Shown here: in pieces, positions 25,843 to 34,622 of the stretch
How the letters are laid out: every line of letters starts with the position of its first letter
Numbering within the stretch: the first letter of the stretch is position 1
NCBI RefSeq assembly: GCF_019880305.1
Contig: NZ_CP082301.1
Coordinates: forward strand, 7,812,001 to 7,876,000
Direction of reading: 5' to 3'
Source: Streptomyces decoyicus
Lineage (GTDB): Bacteria; Actinomycetota; Actinomycetes; Streptomycetales; Streptomycetaceae
Length of the DNA: 64,000 nt
Notes under the pieces: model-generated
Database searches by the model: none
Told to the model about the DNA's origin: nothing
What the model saw: only the letters and a program-made list of their open reading frames with translations
Position numbers and translations under genes: made by a program

Positions 25843-26678
25843 CCCTCGCACCCCCGACGTCGGCGGCACCGCGGGCCGACGCCCGCTCCGCCGCCGGGCT
25901 GCGCGCCACCGCCCGCATCCTCGCGCGGACCGATGCCCACGGCACCACCCGGCTGCCCGTCCTCGACGGCGACGGCCCGTTCGCGCTGCGCCGCCTGCGC
26001 GCGCACGGCAACCAGGCCAAGGTCTGTGTCGTGGGTGCGATGAGCGCCCCGCTCGGCGGCGACCTGCTGGCCGTCGAAGCCACCGCCGAGGCGGGCAGCG
26101 CGCTGCGTCTCACCGCTGCCGCCGCGACCGTCGCGCTGCCCGGCCGGACGGGCGAACCCGCCCGCTACGACGTGCGGTTGACGGTGGGCGACGGCGCGCG
26201 GCTCGACTGGCTGCCCGAACCGCTGATCTCCGCGGCGGGCAGCGACCTGCGGATGACCACCACCGTCGAACTGGCCCCCACCGCACGCCTGGTGCTCCGC
26301 GAGGAACAGGTTCTGGGACGCAGTGGCGAGGAGACCGGCGCGCTGCGCAGCCGCCTCATCGTCCGCCGGGCCGGCCGTACGCTGCTCGACCAGGAGACCG
26401 CGTACGGGCCCGGCGCCCCGGGCTGGGACACCCCGGCCGTCCTGGGCGGGCACCGGGCCGTCGGTCAACTCCTGCTCATCGGACCGGCATCCGAGGCGCG
26501 AGCGGCCGAGGTGCGGCTGCTCGGCGCCGCGGCGGGCGAGCGCTCCGACGGCGGCGCGGGACAGGGCGTACTGGCGCCGCTTGCGGGCCCCGGGGCCCTG
26601 GCCACCGCTGTGGCCCCGGACGCGCTACGGCTGCGGCGCCTTCTGGACGAGGCCGCCGTGGCGGCCGCCGCCGGGTGA
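25839..26678 (+). CDS. ureD: urease accessory protein UreD
   Basis: A 279-residue scaffold for UreF-UreG on apo-urease (UreH in other nomenclature). Recognised by the VCVVGAMSAPLGGDLLAVEA segment and the central DWLPEPLISAAGSDLRMTT motif. ATG overlaps the ureG stop (ATGA). It ends the operon 16 bp from a convergent roadblock gene. No ureE is present, as in most actinobacterial urease clusters. Confidence 0.9.
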
Positions 26679-26694
26679 CGGCGGCCGCACCGCC

Positions 26695-27069
26695 TCATAC
26701 CTCCAGATCGGCCTCCAGCCGGGAAAGGCGGAGGCGCGCCAGCGCAAGATTGGCGCGCTTGCGGTCCAGCACCAGGTAGAGGAAGAGGCCGGCACCGCTC
26801 TTGCCCGTCACCGGGCGGATGATGTGGTACTGCGAGGTCAGAGTGATGAGCATGTCCTCGATGGCGCCCTGGAGTTCCAGCATCTCCATGGTGCGCATCT
26901 TGGCGCGTACGACATCGGTATTGCCGGCCGCCGCGACATTGAGGTCCAGTGCCTGCTTGTCGCCCAGGGTGGCCAGGGCCATTCCGCTGGTGTAGTCGAC
27001 CAGGGCGACGCCGACCGCGCCCTCGATGGTCGACATCGCGTCGGCGAGAGCGGATTCCAGTTGAGCCAT
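26695..27069 (-). CDS. roadblock/LC7-domain protein (third of module)
   Basis: A 124-residue single-domain protein. VGVALVDYTSGMALATLGDK and the LTSQYHIIRPV strand, then LFLYLVLDRKRANLALARLR, match the roadblock/LC7 fold, which in bacteria binds small Ras-like GTPases (MglB, CvnB). It is a close paralogue of the 28501-28884 protein, sharing the YHxIR, YLxLDR and ANLAxARLRL blocks. Last gene of a four-gene series on the minus strand that lacks any GTPase or kinase. Confidence 0.88.
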   Translation of the reverse strand: MAQLESALADAMSTIEGAVGVALVDYTSGMALATLGDKQALDLNVAAAGNTDVVRAKMRTMEMLELQGAIEDMLITLTSQYHIIRPVTGKSGAGLFLYLVLDRKRANLALARLRLSRLEADLEV

Positions 27070-27157
27070 GAGGGGTTCAGACCTTTCGATTCCTTGACGG
27101 TGTTTCTCGGTTTCCGGGTTTCCGGGTGGTGTTCCGCGGGTGCGTGGGGGAGGTCTC

Positions 27158-27538
27158 CTACCGGTGGGGCTGTGCGTCCACGAGGGCGCCGATCCGGGCC
27201 GCAGCCCTTCTGGCCTGCAGATGAAGCCGGCCCACGTTGGTGTCGGGGCTGGCCACGGCGGTCAGGACCGCGCGGCGTCCGGCCGAATAGGCCGCGATAT
27301 AGCCGTCCGCGCCACGCGTCAGGGACTCCTCGAAGTCGCCCTGTCCGGTCGCATCGGTGAGGCGTTTGGCGACGCCGATCGCCGCGGCGGTGAGGGCGGC
27401 CAGGCCGTCCGGCTCGATATCCGGCAGATCATGGGCGATCACCATGCCGTCCACGCTCGCCACCATCCCGCCCTGGAAATGGCGTACTTGGTCGCGCAGC
27501 GTGTGCAATTCCTCCCGTATCCGGGGTTCGATCGTCAT
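27158..27538 (-). CDS. roadblock/LC7-domain protein (second of module)
   Basis: A 126-residue roadblock protein of the CvnB-like subtype: FQGGMVASVDGMVIAHDLPD, the GLAALTAAAIGVAKRLTDAT helix, then GADGYIAAYSAGRRAVLTAV. AAAAGGAGACTG gives a good ribosome-binding site for ATG 27538. It is more distant from the other two roadblock proteins of the module than they are from each other, suggesting a heterodimer or a separate partner. It lies 88 bp before the third roadblock gene. Confidence 0.88.
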   Translation of the reverse strand: MTIEPRIREELHTLRDQVRHFQGGMVASVDGMVIAHDLPDIEPDGLAALTAAAIGVAKRLTDATGQGDFEESLTRGADGYIAAYSAGRRAVLTAVASPDTNVGRLHLQARRAAARIGALVDAQPHR

Positions 27539-27608
27539 CAGTCTCCTTTTCGAGGCGTGCCTTCTGATGACGCGCCTCATGGGGTGCACGGTCTTCGTGC
27601 GCAAGGGT

Positions 27609-28457
27609 TCACAGGCTTTCCTCCAACGCCGTACGCAGTCGGACAAGGAGGGCAATATCCGGATCGGCGGTATCGAGGACATCCGGTACCGGTAGTTGCC
27701 AGGTCGCGGCGGGGCCCGCTTCGGGCACGGGGGCGGGACCGTCCAGGCAGGCGCCGGGATGACGCCGGGGGAGCGCTGCCGGTGCCCGGGGGACGTGGAC
27801 GAGGCCGGCGGCGGCGAGGCGGCGGATGTCGAGCAGCGTCCCGAACGCGGACTGGCCCAGCACGCGGGCCAGTTCCTGGGGAGTGTGCCGGCCGTCGGCG
27901 CGGTCGAGCAGCCGCCGCTGGCGGCCCGTGGTGGGGGCCGAGGTGCGCGGGCGGACGGGGACGACGGGGGAGGAGTCGACCGCCGCCCAGGGGTGCAGCC
28001 GGTCGAGCAGTATCCGGCGGCGGGCCGTCGCCTGCTGGAGGGCGGTGGCGCTGATGGGGCGTATGACACCCAGCCAGTGCCCGGTCCCGGGGGTGAAGGA
28101 GGTGGCCTCCGGCGCCAGTGGAAGGGCGAAGAACGCGGCGTCGAGCAGGGCGGCAAGATGGCATATCTCCAGTTCGCCCTGCGTCAACCAGCCCTCGCTG
28201 ACCAGGAATCGGCCGCCGCTCTGCTGCGGCCCTGCCGTTTCGGCGGCGTACTGCCAGCCCCGCGGCGGCAGCTTGCCGGCCGCGGTGAGACGTATGTCGA
28301 GCCCAGGGGCGGCGGTGCCCTCGATGCAGTAGACCGCACCGTCGAGAAGGTAGAAGCAGCCGTGCGGGCCGCTGAGGGTGCCGGTGACGCGTTCGGCGGC
28401 GCAGTGGTCGAGCAGCCCGGCCGGGGCGGGCGGGTGAGGAGATATGGGCAGGCCCAT
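27609..28457 (-). CDS. PATAN/DUF4388-like protein with C-terminal winged-helix segment
   Basis: A 282-residue soluble protein from ATG 28457. The N-terminal half (GLLDHCAAERVTGTLSGPHG, FYLLDGAVYCIEGTAAPGLD, then FLVSEGWLTQGELEI and LLDAAFFALPL) has the layout of PATAN/DUF4388 domains found in PatA-type response regulators and Myxococcus gliding proteins. Residues about 190-240 (RLLDRADGRHTPQELARVLG, TLLDIRRLAAAGLVHVPRAP) resemble a winged helix. There is no receiver domain. It sits between roadblock genes (44 bp after the first, 70 bp before the second), suggesting it is the output of that module. The family call is by eye. Confidence 0.7.
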   Translation of the reverse strand: MGLPISPHPPAPAGLLDHCAAERVTGTLSGPHGCFYLLDGAVYCIEGTAAPGLDIRLTAAGKLPPRGWQYAAETAGPQQSGGRFLVSEGWLTQGELEICHLAALLDAAFFALPLAPEATSFTPGTGHWLGVIRPISATALQQATARRRILLDRLHPWAAVDSSPVVPVRPRTSAPTTGRQRRLLDRADGRHTPQELARVLGQSAFGTLLDIRRLAAAGLVHVPRAPAALPRRHPGACLDGPAPVPEAGPAATWQLPVPDVLDTADPDIALLVRLRTALEESL

Positions 28458-28500
28458 GGCTGGTTCCCTTACCGTTCGTGCGGTGTGGCGGAGGGCGCCG

Positions 28501-28884
28501 TCAGGACGCGACCAGCTCCGCGGCCAGCGCGCGCAGCCGTAGCCGGGCGACGGCGAGATTGGCCTGCGTGCGGTCCAGCCAGAGGTAGAGATAGGTCTGG
28601 CTGTCGAAGGCCGTGTGCACAAAACGGATCAGGTGGTAGCAGCCCGCAGCCGTGATGATGAGGTCTTCGAGGGCCGGGCCCGCGGTGCCCGTGGTGTCGA
28701 AGGTGGCGTTGCGCACCACGGCCTGCACCACCTCCGCGGTGTCCGCGGCGGCCGCGTCATGATCGTCGTGCGGCGCCTGCCCCGCCGTGCCGAGTGTCAG
28801 ACCACTGGTCCAGTCGATCAGTCCGGCACACCGAACGCCGGGGATCCCCATGGCTTGGGACAACACCTGATCGATACCCGGCAC
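28501..28884 (-). CDS. roadblock/LC7-domain protein (first of module)
   Basis: From GTG 28884 (preceded by GAAGGAGATCCGAA), 127 residues. CAGLIDWTSGLTLGTAG, then LEDLIITAAGCYHLIRFVHT and TYLYLWLDRTQANLAVARLR are the roadblock/LC7 core, closely matching the 26695-27069 protein. First gene of the module; the promoter should lie in the gap to the right. Its partner GTPase, if any, is encoded elsewhere. Confidence 0.87.
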   Translation of the reverse strand: MPGIDQVLSQAMGIPGVRCAGLIDWTSGLTLGTAGQAPHDDHDAAAADTAEVVQAVVRNATFDTTGTAGPALEDLIITAAGCYHLIRFVHTAFDSQTYLYLWLDRTQANLAVARLRLRALAAELVAS

Positions 28885-29535
28885 TTCGGATCTCCTTCGC
28901 GACGGCTCGGACGGGGCGCGAAAACGCCGAAGCCCTCCCTTGTGGCGGTGAGTGGGAGAGCCTTCACGGAAGGTTACTGAAGGTGTGCGGCTGGCACATG
29001 CCTGAAGGGCAGGTCTACGGCAATTGACGTATTCTCGCCCCTGCGCGCCCCTCCGGGAGCCATCGCGCCGTGCCGCACTCCACCGGGCCGGCCACGGCGG
29101 GAACCTCTCCGCCGCGCCGTCCCGACCGGGTGTGAGGTGCTTTAAGGGCTCGTCAACTGCTCCTCTTGCGGGCGAAGTTGATGCTCCTCCTGAGTGTGGC
29201 TGGTGTGACGCGGGCGCGTGCGGCACTGTCCGGCGGCCTTGGCCGGAATCGTGAGGTTCCGCTGCGATGTCCGGCCGTTCACCGGCAGGCTTACGGGGCT
29301 CTCCCTCCGCGCCACCCGTATTCCGCCGTATTCCGTCGTCGCGCCCGCGCGCGTCCACGGCTGCGCGGTCTGCCGCACTCCAACAGGCCGGAGCCGGCGC
29401 GGCCGGAAACCTACAGCTTGGTAAAGAAGTGTGGGTCGAACCTGTTCAAGAGGGGACGCCACACGTCAGGATCCCTTCGTAAGCCTGTGATCAACGCCGC
29501 CACAAGTGGCACACCATGCAGGGGGAATTAACCAC
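28885..29535. other. intergenic region between roadblock module and exported peptidase
   Basis: About 650 bp with no recognisable gene on either strand; open frames have arginine-rich, shadow-like translations. Two related stretches containing TGCCGCACTCCA and GGCCGG occur near 29077 and 29369. Promoters of the roadblock module and of the peptidase gene must lie here. Confidence 0.6.
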
Positions 29536-31173
29536 GTGAGAAAAACAGCAGCGCTCGGCGCCGCCGGCACCATGGTGACCGGAGCGCTCCTCGCCGGAGC
29601 GATATCCGCCACGCCCGCCAGCGCGGGCGAGCAGCACCAGCGCGGTTCGGCCGAAGCACGCGGTGTGGCGACCGCCGCCGCGCGCGCGGCCAAGAAGGGC
29701 ATCGACTGGCAGGAATGCCCCGCCGACTGGGGCTTCAAGTCGCCCATCCAGTGCGGCTATGTCACCGTCCCGGTCGACTACGCCCGGCCCAACGGCCGCA
29801 CCATCAAGATCGCCGTGGACCGCGCCGTCAGCACCGGCAGCAAGAAGGAGCGACAGGGCTCCCTCGTCTACAACCCCGGTGGCCCCGGCGGTTCGGGCAT
29901 GAAGTTCCCGAGCCGTATCACCACCAAGAGCCCCCTCTGGGTCAAGACCGCCAAGGCGTATGACTTTGTCGGCTTCGACCCCCGGGGTGTCGGCCACTCC
30001 GCGCCGATCTCCTGTATGGACCCGCAGGAGTTCGTCAAGGCCCCTAAGGCCGACCCGGTACCGGGCAGCGAGGCCGACAAGCGCGCCCAGCGCAAGCTCG
30101 CCAAGGAGTACGCCGACGGCTGCGCCGAGCGCAGCGGCGGCCTCCTGCCGTACATGACGACCAAGAACACCGCCCGCGACCTCGATGTGATTCGTGCCGC
30201 GCTCGGTGACAAGAAGCTCAACTACCTGGGCGTCTCCTACGGAACCTACCTGGGTGCCGTCTACGGGACGCTCTTCCCGAACCATGTCCGCCGGATGCTC
30301 GTCGACAGCGTCGTCGATCCGTCCCGCGAGAAGGTCTGGTACCAGGCCAACCTCGACCAGGACATCGCCTTCGAGACCCGCTGGGGCGACTGGAAGAAGT
30401 GGGTCGCCAAGCACGACGCCACGTACCACATCGGTGCCACGCCCGAGAAGGTCCAGGCGGCGTGGGAGAAGCTGCGGGCGACCGCCAAGAAGAACCCCAT
30501 CAGCGGTGTGGTCGGCCCCGCCGAGCTCACCGGCTTCTTCCAGAACGCGCCGTACTACGACTCGATGTGGGCCTCGGTCGCCGAGGTCTGGAGCGCGTAC
30601 CTCTCCGGTAACAGCAAGCCGCTGGTGGAGAACGCCGGGCCGAACCTCCTGGACCTCGCCGGCAACGCCTCCGCGGAGAACGGCAACGCCGTCTACACGG
30701 CCGTCGAGTGCACCGACGCCAAGTGGCCCACCAGCTGGAAGAAGTGGGACCGCGACAACACCCGCATCCACCAGCAGGCACCGTTCATGACCTGGTCCAA
30801 CGCCTGGATGAACCTGCCCTGCGCCACCTGGCCGGTCAAGCAGCAGCGACCGGTCGACGTCAAGACCGGCAAGGGTCTGCCGAGCGTCCTGATCGTGCAG
30901 AGCACCCGTGACGCGGCGACGCCTTACGGCGGCGCGGTCGAGCTGCACCACCGCTTCAAGGGCTCGCGCCTGATCACCGAGCGGGACGCCGGATCGCACG
31001 GTGTCACCGGTCAGGTCAACCCCTGCATCAACAACCGGGTCGACGCGTACTTCCTGGAAGGGAAGACCGACGCCAAGGACGTGACCTGCGCTCCGCACGC
31101 CACGCCCCAGCCGGCCAAGCCGACGGCGAAGGCCGCCGCCAAGGGTGCCTCCATCCTTCCGGTCGCCCCCTAG
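29536..31173 (+). CDS. tap: secreted tripeptidyl aminopeptidase (alpha/beta-hydrolase)
   Basis: A 545-residue exported serine peptidase of family S33, similar to Streptomyces Tap/SlpD/SlpE. The signal peptide covers about 35 residues (KTAALGAAGTMVTGALLAGA). The oxyanion segment is LVYNPGGPGGSGM, the nucleophile lies in YLGVSYGTYLGAVYG, Asp in IVQSTRDAATPYGG and His in AGSHGVTGQVNPC. The GTG at 29536 follows GGGGGAATTA; an ATG at 29506 would shift the signal peptide. It releases N-terminal tripeptides from extracellular proteins. The Lys/Ala-rich C-terminal tail is unusual. Confidence 0.9.
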   Translation: MRKTAALGAAGTMVTGALLAGAISATPASAGEQHQRGSAEARGVATAAARAAKKGIDWQECPADWGFKSPIQCGYVTVPVDYARPNGRTIKIAVDRAVSTGSKKERQGSLVYNPGGPGGSGMKFPSRITTKSPLWVKTAKAYDFVGFDPRGVGHSAPISCMDPQEFVKAPKADPVPGSEADKRAQRKLAKEYADGCAERSGGLLPYMTTKNTARDLDVIRAALGDKKLNYLGVSYGTYLGAVYGTLFPNHVRRMLVDSVVDPSREKVWYQANLDQDIAFETRWGDWKKWVAKHDATYHIGATPEKVQAAWEKLRATAKKNPISGVVGPAELTGFFQNAPYYDSMWASVAEVWSAYLSGNSKPLVENAGPNLLDLAGNASAENGNAVYTAVECTDAKWPTSWKKWDRDNTRIHQQAPFMTWSNAWMNLPCATWPVKQQRPVDVKTGKGLPSVLIVQSTRDAATPYGGAVELHHRFKGSRLITERDAGSHGVTGQVNPCINNRVDAYFLEGKTDAKDVTCAPHATPQPAKPTAKAAAKGASILPVAP

Positions 31174-31211
31174 TGACGCCTTGAACATGCCGGCACGGAA
31201 GTGACGGCACG

Positions 31212-31245
31212 CAGGGGCGGCCGGGAATCCTCCCGGCCGCCCCTG
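31212..31245. terminator. strong bidirectional terminator
   Basis: A perfect 15-bp stem, CAGGGGCGGCCGGGA with TCCCGGCCGCCCCTG, around an ATCC loop, between the convergent peptidase and PARG-like genes. Confidence 0.8.
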
Positions 31246-31273
31246 TCGTCGTCAGTGCTCCTCCGCGCGCCGC

Positions 31274-32098
31274 TTACGCGGGAAACGCCTCGGAGAAGGC
31301 GGCCCTGGTGGGGGAGTCCTCGCGACGGTCCAGCACGGCGAACACAATGCGGTCGAACCAGCCCCAGAACGGGCCCCCGTCCAGCAATGCGGCCGCGAAC
31401 GCCCCGGCCACATCGGCCGGTTCATTACGGAAGACCCCACAGCCCCAGGCACCGAGCACCAGCTGACGGTGCCCGCCGGCCGCCGCGACCTCCAGCACCC
31501 GCTCCGCACGCGCCGCCAGCGCCGCCGCCACCCGGCCCGTCTCGGCCGGCCGCTGCCGCGCGATCACTCCCGCGTTCGGCGCCGCGGCCGTCAGGAAGCC
31601 CGCCTCGTACGGCACCTCGAGCAACCGGCCGCGGTCGTCGCGGAACACCGGTACACCGGGGGAGAGGATCACCCGGTCGCTGTAGAAGGGACTCGGCCCG
31701 GCCCGGTGCGCGGCATAGAAGTCCGGGGCCGCGCGCACACAGGTGTAGAGCGCCGACCCCCGGCACAGCGCCTCCTCCTGGGCCTGCGCGCCGTTCAGAT
31801 AGCCGCCGCCGGGATTGCGCGCGGAGGCGAAGTTCAGCACGGCGAGCGGCCCCTCACCCGTCTCGGCCAGCCGCCGCCCCGCCGTGAGGCTGCCTTCCCC
31901 CGTCACCTCGAACACCGTGCGCGCTCCCGGCGACGGCTGCTCCACGGCGACCGGCTCCGGGCCGTACAGCCGGGTTGCGGCCCGCGCCCGTCCGACCGCT
32001 GCCGCGATCTCCACCAGGCGTCCGCTCGGGGCGTGGTACGCACCCGCCGCGACGATCCGTTCCGTTTCCTGTGCCATGCCACGCAGCCGGGCGCTCAT
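31274..32098 (-). CDS. PARG-like macrodomain protein (TIGR02452/DUF2263 family)
   Basis: A 274-residue soluble protein carrying the bacterial poly(ADP-ribose) glycohydrolase signature GGG-X6-8-QEE in ASARNPGGGYLNGAQAQEEA, followed by LCRGSALY. The C-terminal VLGAWGCGVFRNEPADVAGA is the second ADP-ribose-binding loop. Bacterial members remove ADP-ribose chains. ATG 32098 (MSARLRGMAQETERI) is chosen; GTG 32107 is possible. No ADP-ribosyltransferase is next to it. Confidence 0.88.
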   Translation of the reverse strand: MSARLRGMAQETERIVAAGAYHAPSGRLVEIAAAVGRARAATRLYGPEPVAVEQPSPGARTVFEVTGEGSLTAGRRLAETGEGPLAVLNFASARNPGGGYLNGAQAQEEALCRGSALYTCVRAAPDFYAAHRAGPSPFYSDRVILSPGVPVFRDDRGRLLEVPYEAGFLTAAAPNAGVIARQRPAETGRVAAALAARAERVLEVAAAGGHRQLVLGAWGCGVFRNEPADVAGAFAAALLDGGPFWGWFDRIVFAVLDRREDSPTRAAFSEAFPA

Positions 32099-32194
32099 CG
32101 TCGGCACCCCCGTATCCGATGCTTCATAGCGATCAAGGTACGGGCCCGGCCGCGCGCCCCGCGAGCGGATATCGCCGCCCGCCCGCCGCGGGCC

Positions 32195-33251
32195 TCAGCG
32201 CTTCCCGCCCCGCTCCGCCAGCCACCGGTCCTCGGCCGCATACCCGAACAGCTTCTCGTCCGGATAGAAGCCGGCCATCGTGGGGAACACCTCCCACCAG
32301 TCCCGCCCCTTGACCCGGTCGGCCAGCCAGGCCACCGTCGCGGGCAGCGACTCCTCGTACGTCGTCACCGCGCGATAGCCCAACTCGCGCTCCGCCGCGG
32401 TCATGTCGTAGACGAGGGGGTGCGGGACCGACCACCGGGGTGTCGCCGACGCCGGACGACGGCGGGGCGCCGTCCATCCGCACGATCTCGCTCTCCGGCG
32501 CGCCCATCGCCGCATCCACCGCCGCCGAGATCTCGGCCACCGTCGGCGCCTGCGGATCGGCCGCGTTGAGCACCCGCGAGCCCGGCCGGCGGGCCGCCAG
32601 CCGGACCAGCTCCGCGATGTTGTCCACATGCACCGGATGGAAACGGCTGCTGCCTCCGTAGGCGAGCACCCGCACCCGCCGCCCGTCCAGCACCCGTTTG
32701 ACGAAGTGCAGCTCACGGGGCAGCGGACTGTACGGGCCGTGCACGGCGCAGGCCCGCAGCAGCGTCACCGGCAGCCGGTCGCCCAGCGCCAGCAGCGCCC
32801 GTTCCAGGGCGGCCTTGCGGGTGCCGTAGTTCTCGTCGCCGGGCCGCACGGTCGGCTGGGACTCCGGGACGGGCAGCGGATAGACGGGGGAGCCGTCCGG
32901 TTCGCCCATCGTCGCGAAGCTGCGCCCCCGGTCGTCCTCGTACACCACACAACTGGAGACCACCACGGCCGAACCGATCCGGTCCGCCAGCGCCGCCAAC
33001 TGCCGTGCGTGCGCCGTCCCGTACGCCACACAGTCCAGCAGCACGTCACAGCCCTCGCCGATCAGCCCGGCCAGCGCCGCGTCGTCCTCCCGGTCCACCG
33101 CCACCGTCCGGACCTCGCCGGGCCAGGAGTCATCGCGCCCGCCGCGCCGGGACGCGGCCCGCACCTCCCAGCCGTTCCGCGCCAGGGCCCGCACCGCCGC
33201 ACGCCCGATCTGCCCGCTCGCCCCGATCACCACTGCACTGCCTGAGGTCAT
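32195..33251 (-). pseudogene. NAD-dependent epimerase/reductase with one frameshift
   Basis: SDR-type nucleotide-sugar epimerase-like protein of about 350 residues. The Rossmann motif VVIGASGQIGRAAVRALARN opens it; YGTRKAALERALLALGD and RFHPVHVDNIAELVRLA are conserved. Near 32445, after GVGDTP, one extra G shifts the frame; reading on in the next frame gives WSVPHPLVYDMTAAERELGY and FPTMAGFYPDEKLFGYAAED up to a stop at 32195. Both halves are well conserved, so this is either a recent pseudogene or a sequencing indel in a GGGG run. Confidence 0.8.
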
Positions 33252-33341
33252 GACCGGACCCTACGGACCGTCATCCGACGGCGGCAGGACGATTCGCCCA
33301 CAGCGCAAGGAGACCACCGGGCGCGGACCCGGGCCGGCGGC

Positions 33342-34070
33342 TCAGCCCGCGGCCCCCTTCCCGTGCCCACGCCGTCCGTGTGCCCGCGCCTGGGCCTGCG
33401 CCGCGGCCTTGGCCTCGCCCGCGTAGGTGTCGACGTACTCCTGGCCGGACAGGGTGAGGATCGCGTACATGATCTCGTCGGTGACGGCGCGCAGGGCGGC
33501 GCGTTCGTCCTCCAGCCCCGCATACCGCGAGAAGTCCAGCGGTGCGCCGAAGCGGATGGTGATCCGCGTGATGCGCGGCAGCCGCCGGCCCGTCGGCTGC
33601 GCCTCGAACGTGCCGATCATCGCGCACGGCACCACCGGCGCCCCGGCCTTGATGGCCATCGAAGCGACTCCGGTACGCCCCTTGTAGAGCCGGCCGTCGT
33701 GCGAGCGGGTGCCCTCCGGGTAGATGCCCAGCAGCCGGCCCTTGCGCAGGACGGAGAGGCCCGAGGAGATGGCCGCCTGCGAGGCGCGGCCTCCGGAGCG
33801 GTCCACCGGAATCTGCCCGACGCCCCGGAAGAACGCCGCGGTCAGCCGCCCCTTCAGACCGGGCCCGGTGAAGTACTCCGCCTTGGCCAGAAACGTCACC
33901 CGGCGCGGCAGGATCGCCGGCATCACAAAGTGATCGGCGAACGACAGGTGATTGCCCGCGATGATCGCCGCGCCCTCCTCCGGCACATGATCGAGCCCCT
34001 CGATCCGCGGCCGGAACACCAGCCGCAGCAACGGCCCGAGCAGCAGGTACTTCAGCACCTGGTAGAGCAC
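33342..34070 (-). CDS. plsC: 1-acyl-glycerol-3-phosphate acyltransferase family protein
   Basis: A 242-residue PlsC/LPLAT enzyme. The acyltransferase motifs are IIAGNHLSFADHFVMPAIL (HX4D), RFFRGVGQIPVDR-type region and LGIYPEGTRSHDG (EGTR). It transfers acyl chains to lysophosphatidate or a related acceptor at the membrane. GTG 34070 is preferred since GGGGAG precedes it and the protein then opens LYQVLKYLLLGPLLR as relatives do; ATG 34085 or 34112 are alternatives. The Arg/Gly/Ala tail is low complexity. Confidence 0.88.
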   Translation of the reverse strand: MLYQVLKYLLLGPLLRLVFRPRIEGLDHVPEEGAAIIAGNHLSFADHFVMPAILPRRVTFLAKAEYFTGPGLKGRLTAAFFRGVGQIPVDRSGGRASQAAISSGLSVLRKGRLLGIYPEGTRSHDGRLYKGRTGVASMAIKAGAPVVPCAMIGTFEAQPTGRRLPRITRITIRFGAPLDFSRYAGLEDERAALRAVTDEIMYAILTLSGQEYVDTYAGEAKAAAQAQARAHGRRGHGKGAAG

Positions 34071-34622
34071 AGGGCAGCTCCCCATTCCGTCGGCTCGCCC
34101 GGGCGGCCACATCGTTCCAGGTCACAAGGGCCCCTGGGGACGGCCAGTGAGTTTATGGGCAAGTGCCCTCGCGGGTAACCACCTTCGGCCGGATCGATGC
34201 TGACTCTTTTCCGGTCCCGGCCACGCACGAGGCAGGTGAGGTGAGCGCCGCCGCCTGGTACGCAAGGCGAGGAGGGCACCACCGCCGCGCTCGCGCTGTG
34301 CCGTACTGCGTGCGGTAAAGCCGAGAGGTCACTCCGCTTCGCTGGTCGTGGCGTCGGTGCCGCGCGACTCGCTCTGCCGTGGGGTGCGTGGGGCGATCAC
34401 GTCGCCGTCCGGAGCATCCGTTGCCGGGGAGAGCCTGTGTTTGACGTGACGCAGGGCCGGGTTCACTTGTTGCTCGCCCCTGTTCCCCATCGGCTGCGCG
34501 CACCCGGGGGCTGGCCCCACCCGGGCCGGGCGGGTAGCAGGATCGTCCCGGGCGGTCGCCTCCGGAAATGCTGGACCCGGCACATTTTGCTGGTTTCCCC
34601 ATGTTTCCTTAGGAGTTGGCCC
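34071..34622. other. intergenic region between divergent acyltransferase and peptidase genes
   Basis: About 550 bp. I see no supported gene. Frames here have low-quality translations. Promoters for both neighbours are expected; no clear sigma-factor hexamers stood out. Confidence 0.55.

Noticed and set aside
29166..29531. Possible 121-residue plus-strand protein before the tripeptidyl aminopeptidase
   Set aside because: Arg-rich, no family, no ribosome-binding site; the region is treated as intergenic.
34153..34602. Minus-strand open frame between acyltransferase and S12 hydrolase
   Set aside because: No codon-position bias or family similarity; probably non-coding.
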